A stretch of DNA of 64,000 nucleotides from CAVUWL01 sp963787415 (GCA_963787415.1 CAWBCO010000003.1:372001-436000); one strand, 5' to 3'; shown: positions 43,416-52,194, counted from the first letter of the stretch. Notes: generated by a model from the letters alone, not told the origin. Translations and numbers: made by a program.

Positions 43416-44104
43416 CAGGCGACCCCTCGACGGCTCAAAACGACGCCGATCGTCTTTACAAGAATCCCGAGATCGAGGCGCAGCGAGCGGGTTTCGACGT
43501 ACTCGACATCGAGCGCGATCATCTCCGCATAGCTCTTCTCATTTCGACCGCTGACCTGCCAAAGGCCGGTTATTCCGGGCTTCACCTCGAAGCGGCGATA
43601 CGAGCTCGCAGAGTAGTGCTCGAGCTCATAGGGAACGACCGGGCGCGGGCCGACGAGGGACATCTCGCCACGTAGAACGTTCCAAAGTTGGGGAAGCTCA
43701 TCAAGGCTCAACTTGCGCAGAAAGCGGCCGACCCGGGTAACCCGATCATCGACCGTTAGCTTGAACAGACTTTGGTCACCGTCTGAGATGCGCTCGCCGG
43801 CTCCGCTTACGAGTTGGGCGATGTATTCGCGGTGCGGAGTTGGATCGGCACCGGAGCACATGGTTCTGAACTTATTGACCATAAAGTCGACCTCTTTGAG
43901 GCCGATGCGACGCTGTCGAAAAATTGCGGGCCCGTCCGAATCGACCCGAATTGCCGCGACGATCAAAAGCAGCAGCGGCGAGGCCACAACGAGCGCCAGC
44001 GATGCCCCCGCGATATCCACCGCTCGGCGGATGAAGCGGGTCAGGAGGGTGTCATCCGCAAATCGGCGGCGATCGCTGAGATATTGGAGATGCTCAGCCT
44101 CCAC
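43415..44104 (-). CDS. Initiating sugar-phosphate transferase (short WcaJ/PglC type)
   Basis: A 229-residue enzyme with only the membrane helix (ASLALVVASPLLLLIVAAI, about 35-53) and the catalytic domain of the polyprenyl-phosphate hexose-1-phosphate transferase family. Motifs are FMVNKFRTMCSGAD, KLSLDELPQLWNVLRGEMSLVGPRP and PGITGLWQVSGRNEKSY. It initiates a lipid-linked oligosaccharide, probably with the diacetamido-uronic acid or the first hexosamine. The window therefore holds two initiators; the long form is at 22945-24480. It overlaps the aminotransferase gene by 11 bases. Confidence 0.9.
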   Translation of the reverse strand: MEAEHLQYLSDRRRFADDTLLTRFIRRAVDIAGASLALVVASPLLLLIVAAIRVDSDGPAIFRQRRIGLKEVDFMVNKFRTMCSGADPTPHREYIAQLVSGAGERISDGDQSLFKLTVDDRVTRVGRFLRKLSLDELPQLWNVLRGEMSLVGPRPVVPYELEHYSASSYRRFEVKPGITGLWQVSGRNEKSYAEMIALDVEYVETRSLRLDLGILVKTIGVVLSRRGVA

Positions 44105-45254
44105 GGGCTGCTCCGGCGCCTGGATCGAACTCCTGCACCGCCGCAGCGATGCGCGCTATCTCCTCATCGGTGTGAAAGGGACTGATCGGCAGCGAGCAGC
44201 AGCGTTTCGCATGGCGCTCGGCGATGGGAAGATCACCGGCGCCGATCCCGAGCCCAGCGTAGGCCTCAGAGAGGTGGATTGGAACCGGATAGTGAACGCC
44301 GCTCGCCACACCGTGACGCTGAAGATGCCCGCGCAGCAGGTCGCGTGAATCGCTGCAGATCACGTACTGATGAAAGACGTGGTCCTGATCGGCCCGGGGC
44401 GGCGCCGGCAGATCGACCGGAGCCCCGTCCAGAAGCGCCGAGAGAAGCTCGGCAATCGAGCGTCGGCGAGCGTTCCATTGATCCAGGTGGCGAAGCTTGA
44501 CCCTCAGGATCGTCGCCTGCAGCGCATCAAGGCGCGCCGTCGTACCCGGCAGGCGATGGTGGTAGCGGGGTCTCTCTCCGTGGGCGCGGACCAAGCGGAG
44601 ATGATCGGCAAGGGCGGCGTTATCTGTGACCACAGCTCCGCCATCTCCCCAGCCGCCGAGGTTCTTTGAGGGGTAGAAACTAAAACAGCCTGCATCACCG
44701 ATCGACCCGACCCGCCGGCCGCGATAGAGCGCCCCATGTGCCTGGCAGGCATCCTCGACCAGCTTCACTCCCCGCCTGCGGGTGAGCGCTCCGATCGGCT
44801 CGAGGTCGGCGGTTTGACCGTAGAGGTGAACGGCAATCACGCAGCGGGTGTTTGCAGTGAGGTGATCGGCGACCTCCTGCTCGGTGATCGTGTTGGTGAT
44901 CGGATCGGCGTCGATCAAGCAGGGGGTGGCACCGGCGAGCGTGATCGCCTCTGCGGTCGCGATAAAGGAGTTGGTGGGAGCAATGACCTCATCCCCCTCT
45001 CTGATCCCGAGGCCGCGAAGGACAAGGGCAAGCGCCTCGGTCCCCGATGACACTCCGACCGCGTGCTCGGCACCGCAGTAGGCGGCAAACTCAGACTCAA
45101 AGGCCTCCAGCTCCTGACCGGCGGTGAAGGCACCCGCTGTGGCGAGATCACCAACCGCCGCCATCAGGGTCTCAAACAGCTTCGGGTCGGCGCGGTCGAG
45201 CCGGGTCAGTGGAATCGGCACCCGGGTGCGGTGCTCTTCGCCGATGGCAGCCAT
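44094..45254 (-). CDS. DegT/DnrJ/EryC1/StrS-family sugar aminotransferase (WbpE-like)
   Basis: A 386-residue PLP enzyme. The motifs are AVGVSSGTEALALVLRGLGIREGDEVIAP (about 64-92), NSFIATAEAITLAG, KLVEDACQAHGALYRGR (about 164-180), and FSFYPSKNLGGWGDGGAVVT (about 190-209), which holds the PLP lysine (about 196). The C-terminal segment has GVHYPVPIHLSEAY. Members transaminate 3-keto sugar nucleotides; WbpE is the nearest match by family. It is the second gene of the minus-strand unit, about 100 bases after the HprK-like gene. Confidence 0.9.
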   Translation of the reverse strand: MAAIGEEHRTRVPIPLTRLDRADPKLFETLMAAVGDLATAGAFTAGQELEAFESEFAAYCGAEHAVGVSSGTEALALVLRGLGIREGDEVIAPTNSFIATAEAITLAGATPCLIDADPITNTITEQEVADHLTANTRCVIAVHLYGQTADLEPIGALTRRRGVKLVEDACQAHGALYRGRRVGSIGDAGCFSFYPSKNLGGWGDGGAVVTDNAALADHLRLVRAHGERPRYHHRLPGTTARLDALQATILRVKLRHLDQWNARRRSIAELLSALLDGAPVDLPAPPRADQDHVFHQYVICSDSRDLLRGHLQRHGVASGVHYPVPIHLSEAYAGLGIGAGDLPIAERHAKRCCSLPISPFHTDEEIARIAAAVQEFDPGAGAARGG

Positions 45255-45355
45255 CTGAGAGCTAACGGGAGCTGGGCCTGGATCCTTTCGAGAGTTGTTG
45301 TTTGAACCAAGGCAACCGAGGCGAAGGCGCGACGGGCGCGTCGATGGTCGCTGAG

Positions 45356-46309
45356 CTAGGCGAGTGCCGAGGCGGTGGGGCTGGGCGCTCCGAGTGTGGA
45401 CTCGACGACGTCGGCAAGACCGGCCAGGTCCTCCGCACCCGCAGCCTGCAGGCGGTATACGGGCACCGTGACCAGCAACTCCTGGAGGAGATCGGATCGC
45501 GAAAGGGCGCGGACCGGGTCTCGATTCAGCGAGAGCATGTGTGGCAAGAGCCGCCCGCCGCCCGCCGGTTCCCTGATCGCCCGAGTCTGTGACGCTTTGC
45601 GGCGATCGAGCACAAAGAGCCGGGTGATCGGCTGCGGCTCACCCCCTGCCCGTCGCACCCGTAGCCATTGCATCCCGTCATCGGGGAGCAGACCAAGTGA
45701 GTCGCCCATCTGATCGATGGCTCGACATTGCCCCGGCGGCAGCGTCATCAGGGGAGGGCCTGGGTGTGCGAGGATTTTTCCCTCAGACTGACTCAGGGCC
45801 AAGACATCGTCGGCGAAGAGTGAACGGCCGCGTCGCACGAGCTCAGCGGCCAGGGCTGACTTTCCTCCGCCGGGCGCAGCGACGAAGGCAACCAGTCCTT
45901 GGGGTGTGCAGATCGCACTTGCGTGAAGCGCCTCAAAGCCGCGAATCAGACTGGTGCACTGAAGGGCGGTATCGAAAAGAAAACGCTGCCAGCTGAGGCT
46001 TTGCGGATCGGTCGGCGCGCAGAGCAGCTCTCCTCGACCCTGATCGAGATGAAAGGTCGCGCTGCGCCCGAAGGTGAGCAGGTGATCGCCGGCCTGACCT
46101 CGCTCGCAGCTGACGTGGCGATCGTTGGGAAAAGTTGTTTGCCAAACGGGGGCTCCGACCCCGAGGCTCCACTGACCGACCACCTCGCTGGGCGCGGCTA
46201 GACGAAGCCTCACGTCGGGATCGCTCGTGCTCGGTGCAGAGCTCGCCACCGGAACCTCAAACGCGGATCTGACGCTGAGGCCGTAGGCGGAGAACGAATG
46301 TGGTCTCAC
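45356..46309 (-). CDS. HprK-like P-loop kinase, copy 1
   Basis: A 317-residue protein of the HPr-kinase-like family. The N-terminal half is variable (SAFEVPVASSAPSTSDPDVRL). The core starts at ALHASAICTPQGLVAFVAAPGGGKSALAAELVRRGRSLFADDVLAL (about 127-173) and has the conserved His, the P-loop GGGKS and the DD pair used by HprK for catalysis. Related small kinases phosphorylate lasso-peptide precursors (PadeK type). Two paralogues are in the lasso operon at 47795 and 51178. This copy instead heads the sugar-biosynthesis unit on the other strand, so its target may differ. Confidence 0.8.
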   Translation of the reverse strand: MRPHSFSAYGLSVRSAFEVPVASSAPSTSDPDVRLRLAAPSEVVGQWSLGVGAPVWQTTFPNDRHVSCERGQAGDHLLTFGRSATFHLDQGRGELLCAPTDPQSLSWQRFLFDTALQCTSLIRGFEALHASAICTPQGLVAFVAAPGGGKSALAAELVRRGRSLFADDVLALSQSEGKILAHPGPPLMTLPPGQCRAIDQMGDSLGLLPDDGMQWLRVRRAGGEPQPITRLFVLDRRKASQTRAIREPAGGGRLLPHMLSLNRDPVRALSRSDLLQELLVTVPVYRLQAAGAEDLAGLADVVESTLGAPSPTASALA

Positions 46310-46609
46310 GCCCGATCAAACGGGTTCACCATTTCACTTCTTGTGCAGAGCGCCTCGCTGCGATGCTCGCAGTCGCTTTTGGCGCGCCCGGCCGGACTCG
46401 CTCGGCGATTCGCTCACCTATTCGATCCGCGGCACGCTCGCTGCCCTGCAACAGCGGGCCCGACACCGGCGCCAGGGGGAGGGGTCTGCGGGTTGTCTTC
46501 GGTGGCCAGATCGCGGCTCCCAACCGCGCGCCGGCTCCCTGCGCGCCGATCTCGAGAACCCGCCAACTGCTTTGACCATAGGGTGGGCACCCACACGAGG
46601 AGCATCCCG
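46310..46609. other. Intergenic, divergent control region
   Basis: Exactly 300 bases between the divergent HprK-like and YciI-like starts. GAGGAG at 46597-46602 is the RBS of the plus-strand gene. Open frames across the region have Arg/Ala-rich shadow composition. No promoter was identifiable with confidence. Confidence 0.4.
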
Positions 46610-46972
46610 ATGCGCTACATCTTGCTGATCTATCAGAACACCGAAGCCTGGAACGGCCTCCCCCAGGAGGATAAGGACGTCTTGATGCACGCAGCCGGTG
46701 AGATCGTCGAGGAGCTCTCGGGGAGTGGGGAGTGGGTCAGCGGCGAGGGTCTGGCCGACGCTTCACAGGCACGCTCGACACGCGTTCGCGACGGCGTCAT
46801 CACCGTCACCGACGGCCCGTTCCTGGAGGCCAAGGAGGCACTGGCCGGCTACTGCATGATCGACGTTGCCACCCCGCAGCGCGCCGAGGAGATCGCCGCG
46901 CGCTGGCCAGACGCCCAGCACTGGGGTGTGGAGATCCGCGCGCTGATCAACGGCGGCGGTGAGGAGGACTGA
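46610..46972 (+). CDS. YciI/DGPF-domain protein
   Basis: A 120-residue protein of the YciI-like (DGPFAETKE) superfamily. It starts MRYILLIYQN and has the family block VITVTDGPFLEAKEALAGYCMIDVAT (about 63-89), including the conserved DGPF loop and central Asp/His-type pocket. These proteins are dimeric alpha/beta barrels of poorly known function that often lie beside ECF sigma factors. The frame is open 104 codons upstream, but ATG 46610 has a good RBS and similarity starts there. The next gene starts 3 bases after its stop. Confidence 0.85.
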   Translation: MRYILLIYQNTEAWNGLPQEDKDVLMHAAGEIVEELSGSGEWVSGEGLADASQARSTRVRDGVITVTDGPFLEAKEALAGYCMIDVATPQRAEEIAARWPDAQHWGVEIRALINGGGEED

Positions 46973-46975
46973 GCG

Positions 46976-47605
46976 ATGCTGACCCTCTACGAGCATCCCT
47001 TCGCGCTTTACTGCCAGAAGGTTCTGGTCGCGCTCAACGAGCAGGGCGTCGCCTATGACGTTTTGCAGGAGCAGCGCGATTTTGACCGCGCCGAGTTGGC
47101 CGAGCTCTGGCCGCCGGCCTCGATCCCGGTCCTGCGCGACGGCGACCAGGTGATCGGTGAGACCTCGATCATCATCGAGCACGTCGCCGGCGCGGGGCTG
47201 GTGCCAACGCTTGAGGCCCGCAAGTGGGACCGCCTCTGTGACCAATACATCTCCGACGCGGTTCAAGCGATCGTCCTTGACACGATCGAGGAGCGCTTTG
47301 ACGAGCGCGCCCTCGCCCAGGCGAGGGGCCGGCTCGAGATGGCCTATGGGATGCTCGAGGCGCAGCTCACCAAGCACCCCTTCCTCGCCGGAGAGACCTT
47401 CACGATCGCCGAGTGCGCCGCCGCGCCGGGCCTCTTCTACGCCCTGGCGATCCACCCGTGGGATGAGGGTACCCACCCGCAGCTGACGCGCTATTACCGC
47501 GCCTTGGCGAAGCGGCCCTCCTTTGCCAAGGTGATTGTGGACGCACGGCCCTACCGGAACCTGTTTCCGCTGCCCTGGCCGGCCGACTTCGACCGCTACC
47601 ACTAA
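46976..47605 (+). CDS. Glutathione S-transferase-family protein
   Basis: A 209-residue protein with the GST layout. The N-terminal thioredoxin-like domain shows LYEHPFALYCQKVLVALNEQGVAYDVL (about 4-30) and the cis-Pro motif PPASIPVLRDGDQVIGETSIIIEHVA (about 44-69). An all-helical C-terminal domain has HPFLAGETFTIAECAAAPGLFYA (about 134-156). The usual Ser/Cys catalytic position is occupied within PFALYCQK, so a thiol-type reaction is possible. Actinobacteria generally lack glutathione, so the thiol cofactor is unclear. It is coupled to the YciI-like gene. Confidence 0.87.
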   Translation: MLTLYEHPFALYCQKVLVALNEQGVAYDVLQEQRDFDRAELAELWPPASIPVLRDGDQVIGETSIIIEHVAGAGLVPTLEARKWDRLCDQYISDAVQAIVLDTIEERFDERALAQARGRLEMAYGMLEAQLTKHPFLAGETFTIAECAAAPGLFYALAIHPWDEGTHPQLTRYYRALAKRPSFAKVIVDARPYRNLFPLPWPADFDRYH

Positions 47606-47794
47606 AACGCTTCGGGGACGGGCGCGCTCGGGGCCAGGGGTGCTCGCTCCAGCTTCACCTTGCCTGCGAGGCGGCTGGGGTCCCCGCAGCCAGGATCGGG
47701 CGATAACGCCATAGCTCGCTGACCCTGATCGGATCGCTTGGGCGGGCGGCGTTTTGGTGCAAGAACTTCCGAACCTGTGGAGTTGTTTGAGGCG

Positions 47795-48740
47795 ATGAAC
47801 TGGAGCTATACGGCCTATGGTCTGGCGCTGCATTCAACCTTTCGGCTCCCCGGTATGCAGGAGGCTCCCGGGCGCGGTCTCCCCTCACTTGCGCTTCACC
47901 TCAAAGCCCCTGAGGAGCTGGCGCCCTACTGGCCGATGACCGCTGGGCCGCCGAGTTGGAGTGGTCGTATGGGAGATGGCAGGCGGCTGGCGATCACCCG
48001 GGGCAGGGATGGCGATCTCCTCTTCACCCATGGTCTCGATGATCGGTTTCGGCTCAACCCCTCCGAGGGCGTTCTCTGGTGCGCCCCCCGCGATATCGAT
48101 CGGCTCGATTGGCGCAGGGTGCTGATCAATCGCGTCCTTCCCAATGCAAGCATCGCCTATGGGCGCGAGGCGCTTCACGCCAGCGCCGTGGAGACCGGAG
48201 TTGGGGTGGTTGGGATTGCCGCACCGAGCGGCGCTGGAAAGTCGAGCCTCGCCGGGGAGTTGGTGCGGCGCGGCTGGCCCTTATTTGGCGATGACGTGCT
48301 GGTCCTCGATCGCGGGCCCGAGGGGGATCTTGGCCCAGCCCGCCGGGCCTCACATGAACCTTCCCCTCGACCAGCCCGCAACGCATGAGGTTGGGGTGAC
48401 GCTCGGGATTCTTGGAGACGAGCGCTGGATCGCGGCTTCAATGGCAAGTTCGAAGCCGCGCGAGATCTCAGCGATCGTCCTTTTGGAGCGCGGCGCTGGA
48501 GTGGATCTTGAGGTTGAGGTTCTGCCCCGCTCCCCGCTGGGGATCGCTCCCTTCATGATCGGTCTCCCCGAGGGCAACGGGCGCGACGCAAGCCGCTTTG
48601 CGCTCTACGCTGATCTGGTCGAGTCTGCGCGGCTGCTGCGCTTAAGCGCTGGTCTGGATCACCCCCCTGCGGCCCTTGCCGAGTGCCTTGAAGCAGCATT
48701 TGAGCTGAGCTCTGACCCCCTCGCGGCGGGCGCCCGGTGA
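47795..48740 (+). CDS. HprK-like kinase of the lasso-peptide operon, copy 2 (one frameshift)
   Basis: About 315 residues if the G5 run at 48322-48326 is read as G4. Then LDRGPEG continues into ILAQPAGPHMNLPLDQ instead of leaving frame. The N-terminal half is a beta-rich variable domain (AYGLALHSTFRLPGM). The kinase core has ALHASAVETGVGVVGIAAPSGAGKSSLAGELVRRGWPLFGDDVLVL (about 126-172) with the His, GAGKS and DD elements. By analogy with PadeK-type enzymes it may phosphorylate the lasso precursor. It is the first gene of the operon, and its TGA overlaps the next GTG (GTGA). Confidence 0.8.
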
Positions 48741-49555
48741 TCGAGCGCACCCAGCGGCCCTCGCGTCGGGCACAGGAGGATCGATCTGAGCGGTCCCTGG
48801 CGCTGGTTTCCCCTAGCGCGGCCCCGCCGCTCCCTGGGGCCGCCCTCTCCCATCCCGGGTCAAGCCCTCAGCCCAGGCAACCCGTGGAGGGCGTGAAGGC
48901 CGCCGCGCTCAGCCTCAGGAAGGTGAGCAAGCGCTGGCCCGGGAGCGCCGCGTCGGTGCTTGAGGAGATCAGCCTCAACCTCGATCTCGGCAGCGCGACC
49001 TGGATCGGCGGACGCAACGGGGCCGGGAAGACCACGCTGCTGCGGATCGCCGCCGGACTTATCGATCCCGACCGTGGCCGGGCCGAGGTCTGGGGCTTTT
49101 CGGCGCGCGGGAATCGCAGCCGCTACCAGAGGCTGGTCTCCTTCCTGCCCGCCGGGGACCGCGGTCTCTACGCTCGCCTCACGGTTCGCCATCAACTCGA
49201 ATTCTGGGCTCGGATTGCGATGATTTCCCCCTCCGGGCTCGGGGACAAGGTTGAGGGGGCGATCGACTCCTTTGAGTTGGGCGAGCTGGCCGCTCGTCGG
49301 GTCGACCGGATCTCGATGGGTCAGCGCCAGCGCCTGCGAATCGCGATGACATTCCTCAGCGAACCGGAGGTCGTCTTGGTCGATGAGCCGCTGACCAGCC
49401 TCGACGCAGAGGGTGCCGCGATCCTCGGCCGCGAGATCAAGAAACTGATCGCGCGCGATGGGGCGCTCCTTTGGTGCTCGCCAAGCCGCGAGCATTTCGC
49501 CGAGCCGTTTGATCGGTGCTGGATTCTTGAGCAGGGAAGGCTGCAGCGCGCGTGA
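48737..49555 (+). CDS. ABC transporter ATP-binding protein of the lasso-peptide operon (D-type exporter)
   Basis: A 272-residue ATPase with an unusual Pro/Ser/Arg-rich N-terminal extension (residues 1-52) and a standard ABC domain. It has Walker A GGRNGAGKTTLLRIAAG (about 90-106), signature ISMGQRQRLRIA (about 191-202) and Walker B VVLVDEPLTSLDAEG (about 213-228), with an H-like switch near SPSRE. It pairs with the permease that follows to export the mature peptide or confer immunity. GTGA overlaps occur at both ends. Confidence 0.9.
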   Translation: MIERTQRPSRRAQEDRSERSLALVSPSAAPPLPGAALSHPGSSPQPRQPVEGVKAAALSLRKVSKRWPGSAASVLEEISLNLDLGSATWIGGRNGAGKTTLLRIAAGLIDPDRGRAEVWGFSARGNRSRYQRLVSFLPAGDRGLYARLTVRHQLEFWARIAMISPSGLGDKVEGAIDSFELGELAARRVDRISMGQRQRLRIAMTFLSEPEVVLVDEPLTSLDAEGAAILGREIKKLIARDGALLWCSPSREHFAEPFDRCWILEQGRLQRA

Positions 49556-50361
49556 GCGAAATCGGTTGCAGCTGGCGCGCCTTTGTTGCCGTCATGCGGC
49601 GCGACCTACACGTCTATCTCTCCTACCGAACGCGGGTCCTCAGTCAGGCGCTGACATCGCTTTTCAGCCTCACCCTCTTTTACTACGTCTCGCGCCTAGT
49701 GCACGTCAGCGGCTTCGCTTCGCCACAGAGCTATTTCGGTTTCGTCGTGGTTGGCATCGCCCTGATCAGCGTTCTTTATTCATGCTTTTCGGTCGCTGAA
49801 ATGGTCAGGCAGGAGCTGGTTGCGGGGACTTTCGAACGCCTCCTGCTCTCCCCCTTCGGCGCGATTCGCAGCGTCATCGCGATGGCGCTCTTCCCGCTTC
49901 TCTACGGCCTCGTGCTTGCCGCGATCACGCTCGGCATCGGTTGCGCGGTGTTCGGCCTGCAGCTGCACTGGGCGACGGTTCCGCTCAGCGTTCCGACGAT
50001 GGCCTTGGCGCTGCTTGCCTTCTTACCGTTCGGGTTGCTCTTCGCCGCGCTCACGGTTGCCACCAAACAGGGCAATGTTGGGACGAGCTGGGTGATCGCC
50101 TTGATCTCGATCGTCGGCGGCCTCTATTTCCCGATCTCGCTGCTGCCCGGGTGGGCGCAGACCGCGGCCAAGCTGCAACCGTTCACCCCGGCGACCGAGG
50201 TCCTTCGCCATCTGCTCGTCGGCACCCCGCTTCCTACCTCGATCGGGGTCGCGGTGGCGAAGCTGGTGGCGTTTTCGGCGGTCCTCCTGCCGGCTTCGGT
50301 GTTCGCGCTCTCGCGGGCGATTCGCCTCGGTCAACGTCGCGGCACGATCGTTGAGTACTGA
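49552..50361 (+). CDS. ABC-2-type permease of the lasso-peptide operon
   Basis: A 269-residue membrane protein with six predicted spans. The layout is that of ABC-2 transporters: a cytoplasmic start, paired spans, a MVRQELVAGTFERLLLSPFGAI amphipathic coupling helix (about 83-104), then GLYFPISLLPGWAQTAAKLQPFTPATEVLRHLL (about 190-222) before the last span. It overlaps the ATPase gene (GTGA) and is followed by the B1 gene after a 23-base gap. The pair probably exports the lasso peptide. Confidence 0.9.
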   Translation: MSEIGCSWRAFVAVMRRDLHVYLSYRTRVLSQALTSLFSLTLFYYVSRLVHVSGFASPQSYFGFVVVGIALISVLYSCFSVAEMVRQELVAGTFERLLLSPFGAIRSVIAMALFPLLYGLVLAAITLGIGCAVFGLQLHWATVPLSVPTMALALLAFLPFGLLFAALTVATKQGNVGTSWVIALISIVGGLYFPISLLPGWAQTAAKLQPFTPATEVLRHLLVGTPLPTSIGVAVAKLVAFSAVLLPASVFALSRAIRLGQRRGTIVEY

Positions 50362-50384
50362 ACGGTCACGGGGGTGAATCAACG

Positions 50385-50693
50385 ATGAGCCCGGTCCCAA
50401 CTCCCGCCGCCGCAGCTTTACTGAAGGCACGACTGAGGGTCCCCCAGCACGTCGTCTACCGCGCCTTTCCAACCGAGACCGTGGTCCTCAACCTGCAGAC
50501 CGGCAGGTACCACGGGCTGAACCCCACGGCGGGCGCGATGCTGGAAGCTCTGCAGCGCGCCGGCAGCATAGATCGCGCCGCCGCGATCGCGGCACGGGAG
50601 TACGGGCAGACGCGGGCCGACGTCGAGCGAGACATCTGCGATCTCTGCGGGGTGTTTCTCGAGCGGGGACTGATCGAGATCGAGGAGGCTTGA
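50385..50693 (+). CDS. PqqD-type RiPP recognition element (lasso B1 protein)
   Basis: A 102-residue protein of the PqqD fold that binds RiPP leader peptides. The core HVVYRAFPTETVVLNLQTGRYHGLNPTAGAMLEALQ (about 22-57) shows the winged-helix-like PqqD pattern of lasso B1 proteins, and the C-terminal helix pair (DVERDICDLCGVFLERGLIEIEEA) completes it. It should recognise the YxxP...LT leader motif of the precursor at 54193 and present it to the peptidase. One base separates its stop from the B2 start. Confidence 0.88.
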   Translation: MSPVPTPAAAALLKARLRVPQHVVYRAFPTETVVLNLQTGRYHGLNPTAGAMLEALQRAGSIDRAAAIAAREYGQTRADVERDICDLCGVFLERGLIEIEEA

Positions 50694-50694
50694 T

Positions 50695-51177
50695 TTGGCT
50701 CGGCTTGGCGCCAACGCAACCCAGGGGCTACCGCGACAGCGCTCGATCAGCTCCGCTTGGCGGGGCTCGGTCGCTTTTGGGGGATGGGCGTATCGGCGCC
50801 TCCGCCTTACCGCTGAGATCATCGGCGCCAACCGGCGGGCACGGCGTGAGCTCGCCCGGGCGCCGATCCGCGCCGCCGTCGCCCGTTTGCGCCCCGACGG
50901 GCTCCGGGCCCCGGAACCGGCGACGGCCTCACTTGCCGAGGCGCATCGACTCGCCGCCGCTGTCGTCAGGCTGCTCGCCGTTTTGCCCGGCGACACCCGC
51001 TGCCTGCGGCGTTCGCTGGTGCTCTTGCAGCTGCTTGGCAGGCGGGGAATCCAAGGAAAGCTCGTGATCGCGGTCCGCCCCGAGCCCGAGTTCTTGGCCC
51101 ATGCCTGGGTTGAGTCTCACGGTCAACCGCTGCTCTCGCCCGCCGGGGGTTCCTTTGCCCGTCTCGTTGAGCTCTAG
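50695..51177 (+). CDS. Lasso-peptide leader peptidase (B2, transglutaminase-like)
   Basis: A 160-residue protein with the transglutaminase-like cysteine-protease fold. The catalytic Cys is in LPGDTRCLRRSLVLLQLLGRRG (about 96-117), the His in FLAHAWVESHGQPL (about 135-148), and an acidic partner follows in the same arm. This C...HAW pattern is diagnostic for lasso B2 proteins, which cut the leader from the precursor. It starts with TTG at 50695, with the next gene's GTG immediately after its stop. Confidence 0.88.
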   Translation: MARLGANATQGLPRQRSISSAWRGSVAFGGWAYRRLRLTAEIIGANRRARRELARAPIRAAVARLRPDGLRAPEPATASLAEAHRLAAAVVRLLAVLPGDTRCLRRSLVLLQLLGRRGIQGKLVIAVRPEPEFLAHAWVESHGQPLLSPAGGSFARLVEL

Positions 51178-52194
51178 GTGAACTCGAAGAGCACCTACGC
51201 CGATCGGCTGGGAACGCTGCCAAGTCCGCGCCACCCCGAGGAACGCCGGGAGCGCCAAGACGGCATCGAGGCCACCGTCTTCGGGCTCGACGTGCGGGCG
51301 AATCGAAGGTTGCCGTTCTTGCAAGGCGCGGCGGCGAAGCCGACCGGCAGGCTGCTGCGAGCATCGGTGAGCAACGAGCCGGCGCCGACCCGCTGGCCGG
51401 CAGGCGCAGAGGTGATCTGCGATCAGCGCCGAGCCGACGGAGGCGTCGCATTGAGAATCGAATCGAGCACGGCCGGATTTCGAATCTGGGCCGCGGGTCG
51501 GGGAGAAAACGTGATCTCAAGCGACGGTTCGCGCCTGCGCGCGGCCGCCCGCAGCGAGGAATTGCTCGCCTGGCAGCGGCTCCTAGTCGCCCAGGTCCTG
51601 CCCTTTGTCGCCGTGCTTCGGGGTCTTGAGGTCCTGCACGCAAGCGCGGTCGTGCTCGAGCGCGGCGCGATCGCCCTCCTCGGGCATTCGGGTTCGGGCA
51701 AGACCTCCCTCGCCCTGGCGCTCTGCCGCGGGGGCGCGGGCTTCCTCACCGATGACGTTCTCTCCGTGGAGCCGCTGGGCGGTTCGCCGATCGCACACGG
51801 CGGCGCGCCGGTGGCGGCGATCGATTGCGCCGAGATTGATCGCCTGAGGCGCTCCGGGTACGTCCTCGGGGAGGAGATCTTGAGCGCAGATCGCAGGGAG
51901 CAGGTCGCGCCAATCACGCCGGTCGCGGTACCGGTGCCGCTGCGCGCGCTGTTTTTTCTCGATCGCCAGCCCGCCGGACCGAGCCAGCCGCGCTTTCAGC
52001 CGCTGAGTCAAGCAACCGCGCTGATCGCCTCAACCTTCAACATGATCCTCACCGGTGCGGATCGCCAGCAGCGCCTTCTCGATGTCTGCGCGCTTCTCGC
52101 CGAGCTCCGAGCCGAGCGGGTCAGCTTCGGCCCGGGCGTTGATCCCACCGAGCTCGCCGCCGCGCTCAGGCGGCGATTGGCCAGCCGCGCGTGA
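51178..52194 (+). CDS. HprK-like kinase of the lasso-peptide operon, copy 3
   Basis: A 338-residue intact HprK-like kinase. The core VLHASAVVLERGAIALLGHSGSGKTSLALALCRGGAGFLTDDVLSVE (about 156-203) has the conserved His, the GSGKT P-loop and the DD pair. It lies between the B2 and cyclase genes with GTG starting directly after the B2 stop and overlaps the cyclase GTG by 4 bases. A kinase inside a lasso operon predicts phosphorylation of the precursor, most often on a C-terminal serine; the core here ends ...C-H-S-G. Two paralogous kinases in one operon are unusual. Confidence 0.82.
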   Translation: MNSKSTYADRLGTLPSPRHPEERRERQDGIEATVFGLDVRANRRLPFLQGAAAKPTGRLLRASVSNEPAPTRWPAGAEVICDQRRADGGVALRIESSTAGFRIWAAGRGENVISSDGSRLRAAARSEELLAWQRLLVAQVLPFVAVLRGLEVLHASAVVLERGAIALLGHSGSGKTSLALALCRGGAGFLTDDVLSVEPLGGSPIAHGGAPVAAIDCAEIDRLRRSGYVLGEEILSADRREQVAPITPVAVPVPLRALFFLDRQPAGPSQPRFQPLSQATALIASTFNMILTGADRQQRLLDVCALLAELRAERVSFGPGVDPTELAAALRRRLASRA

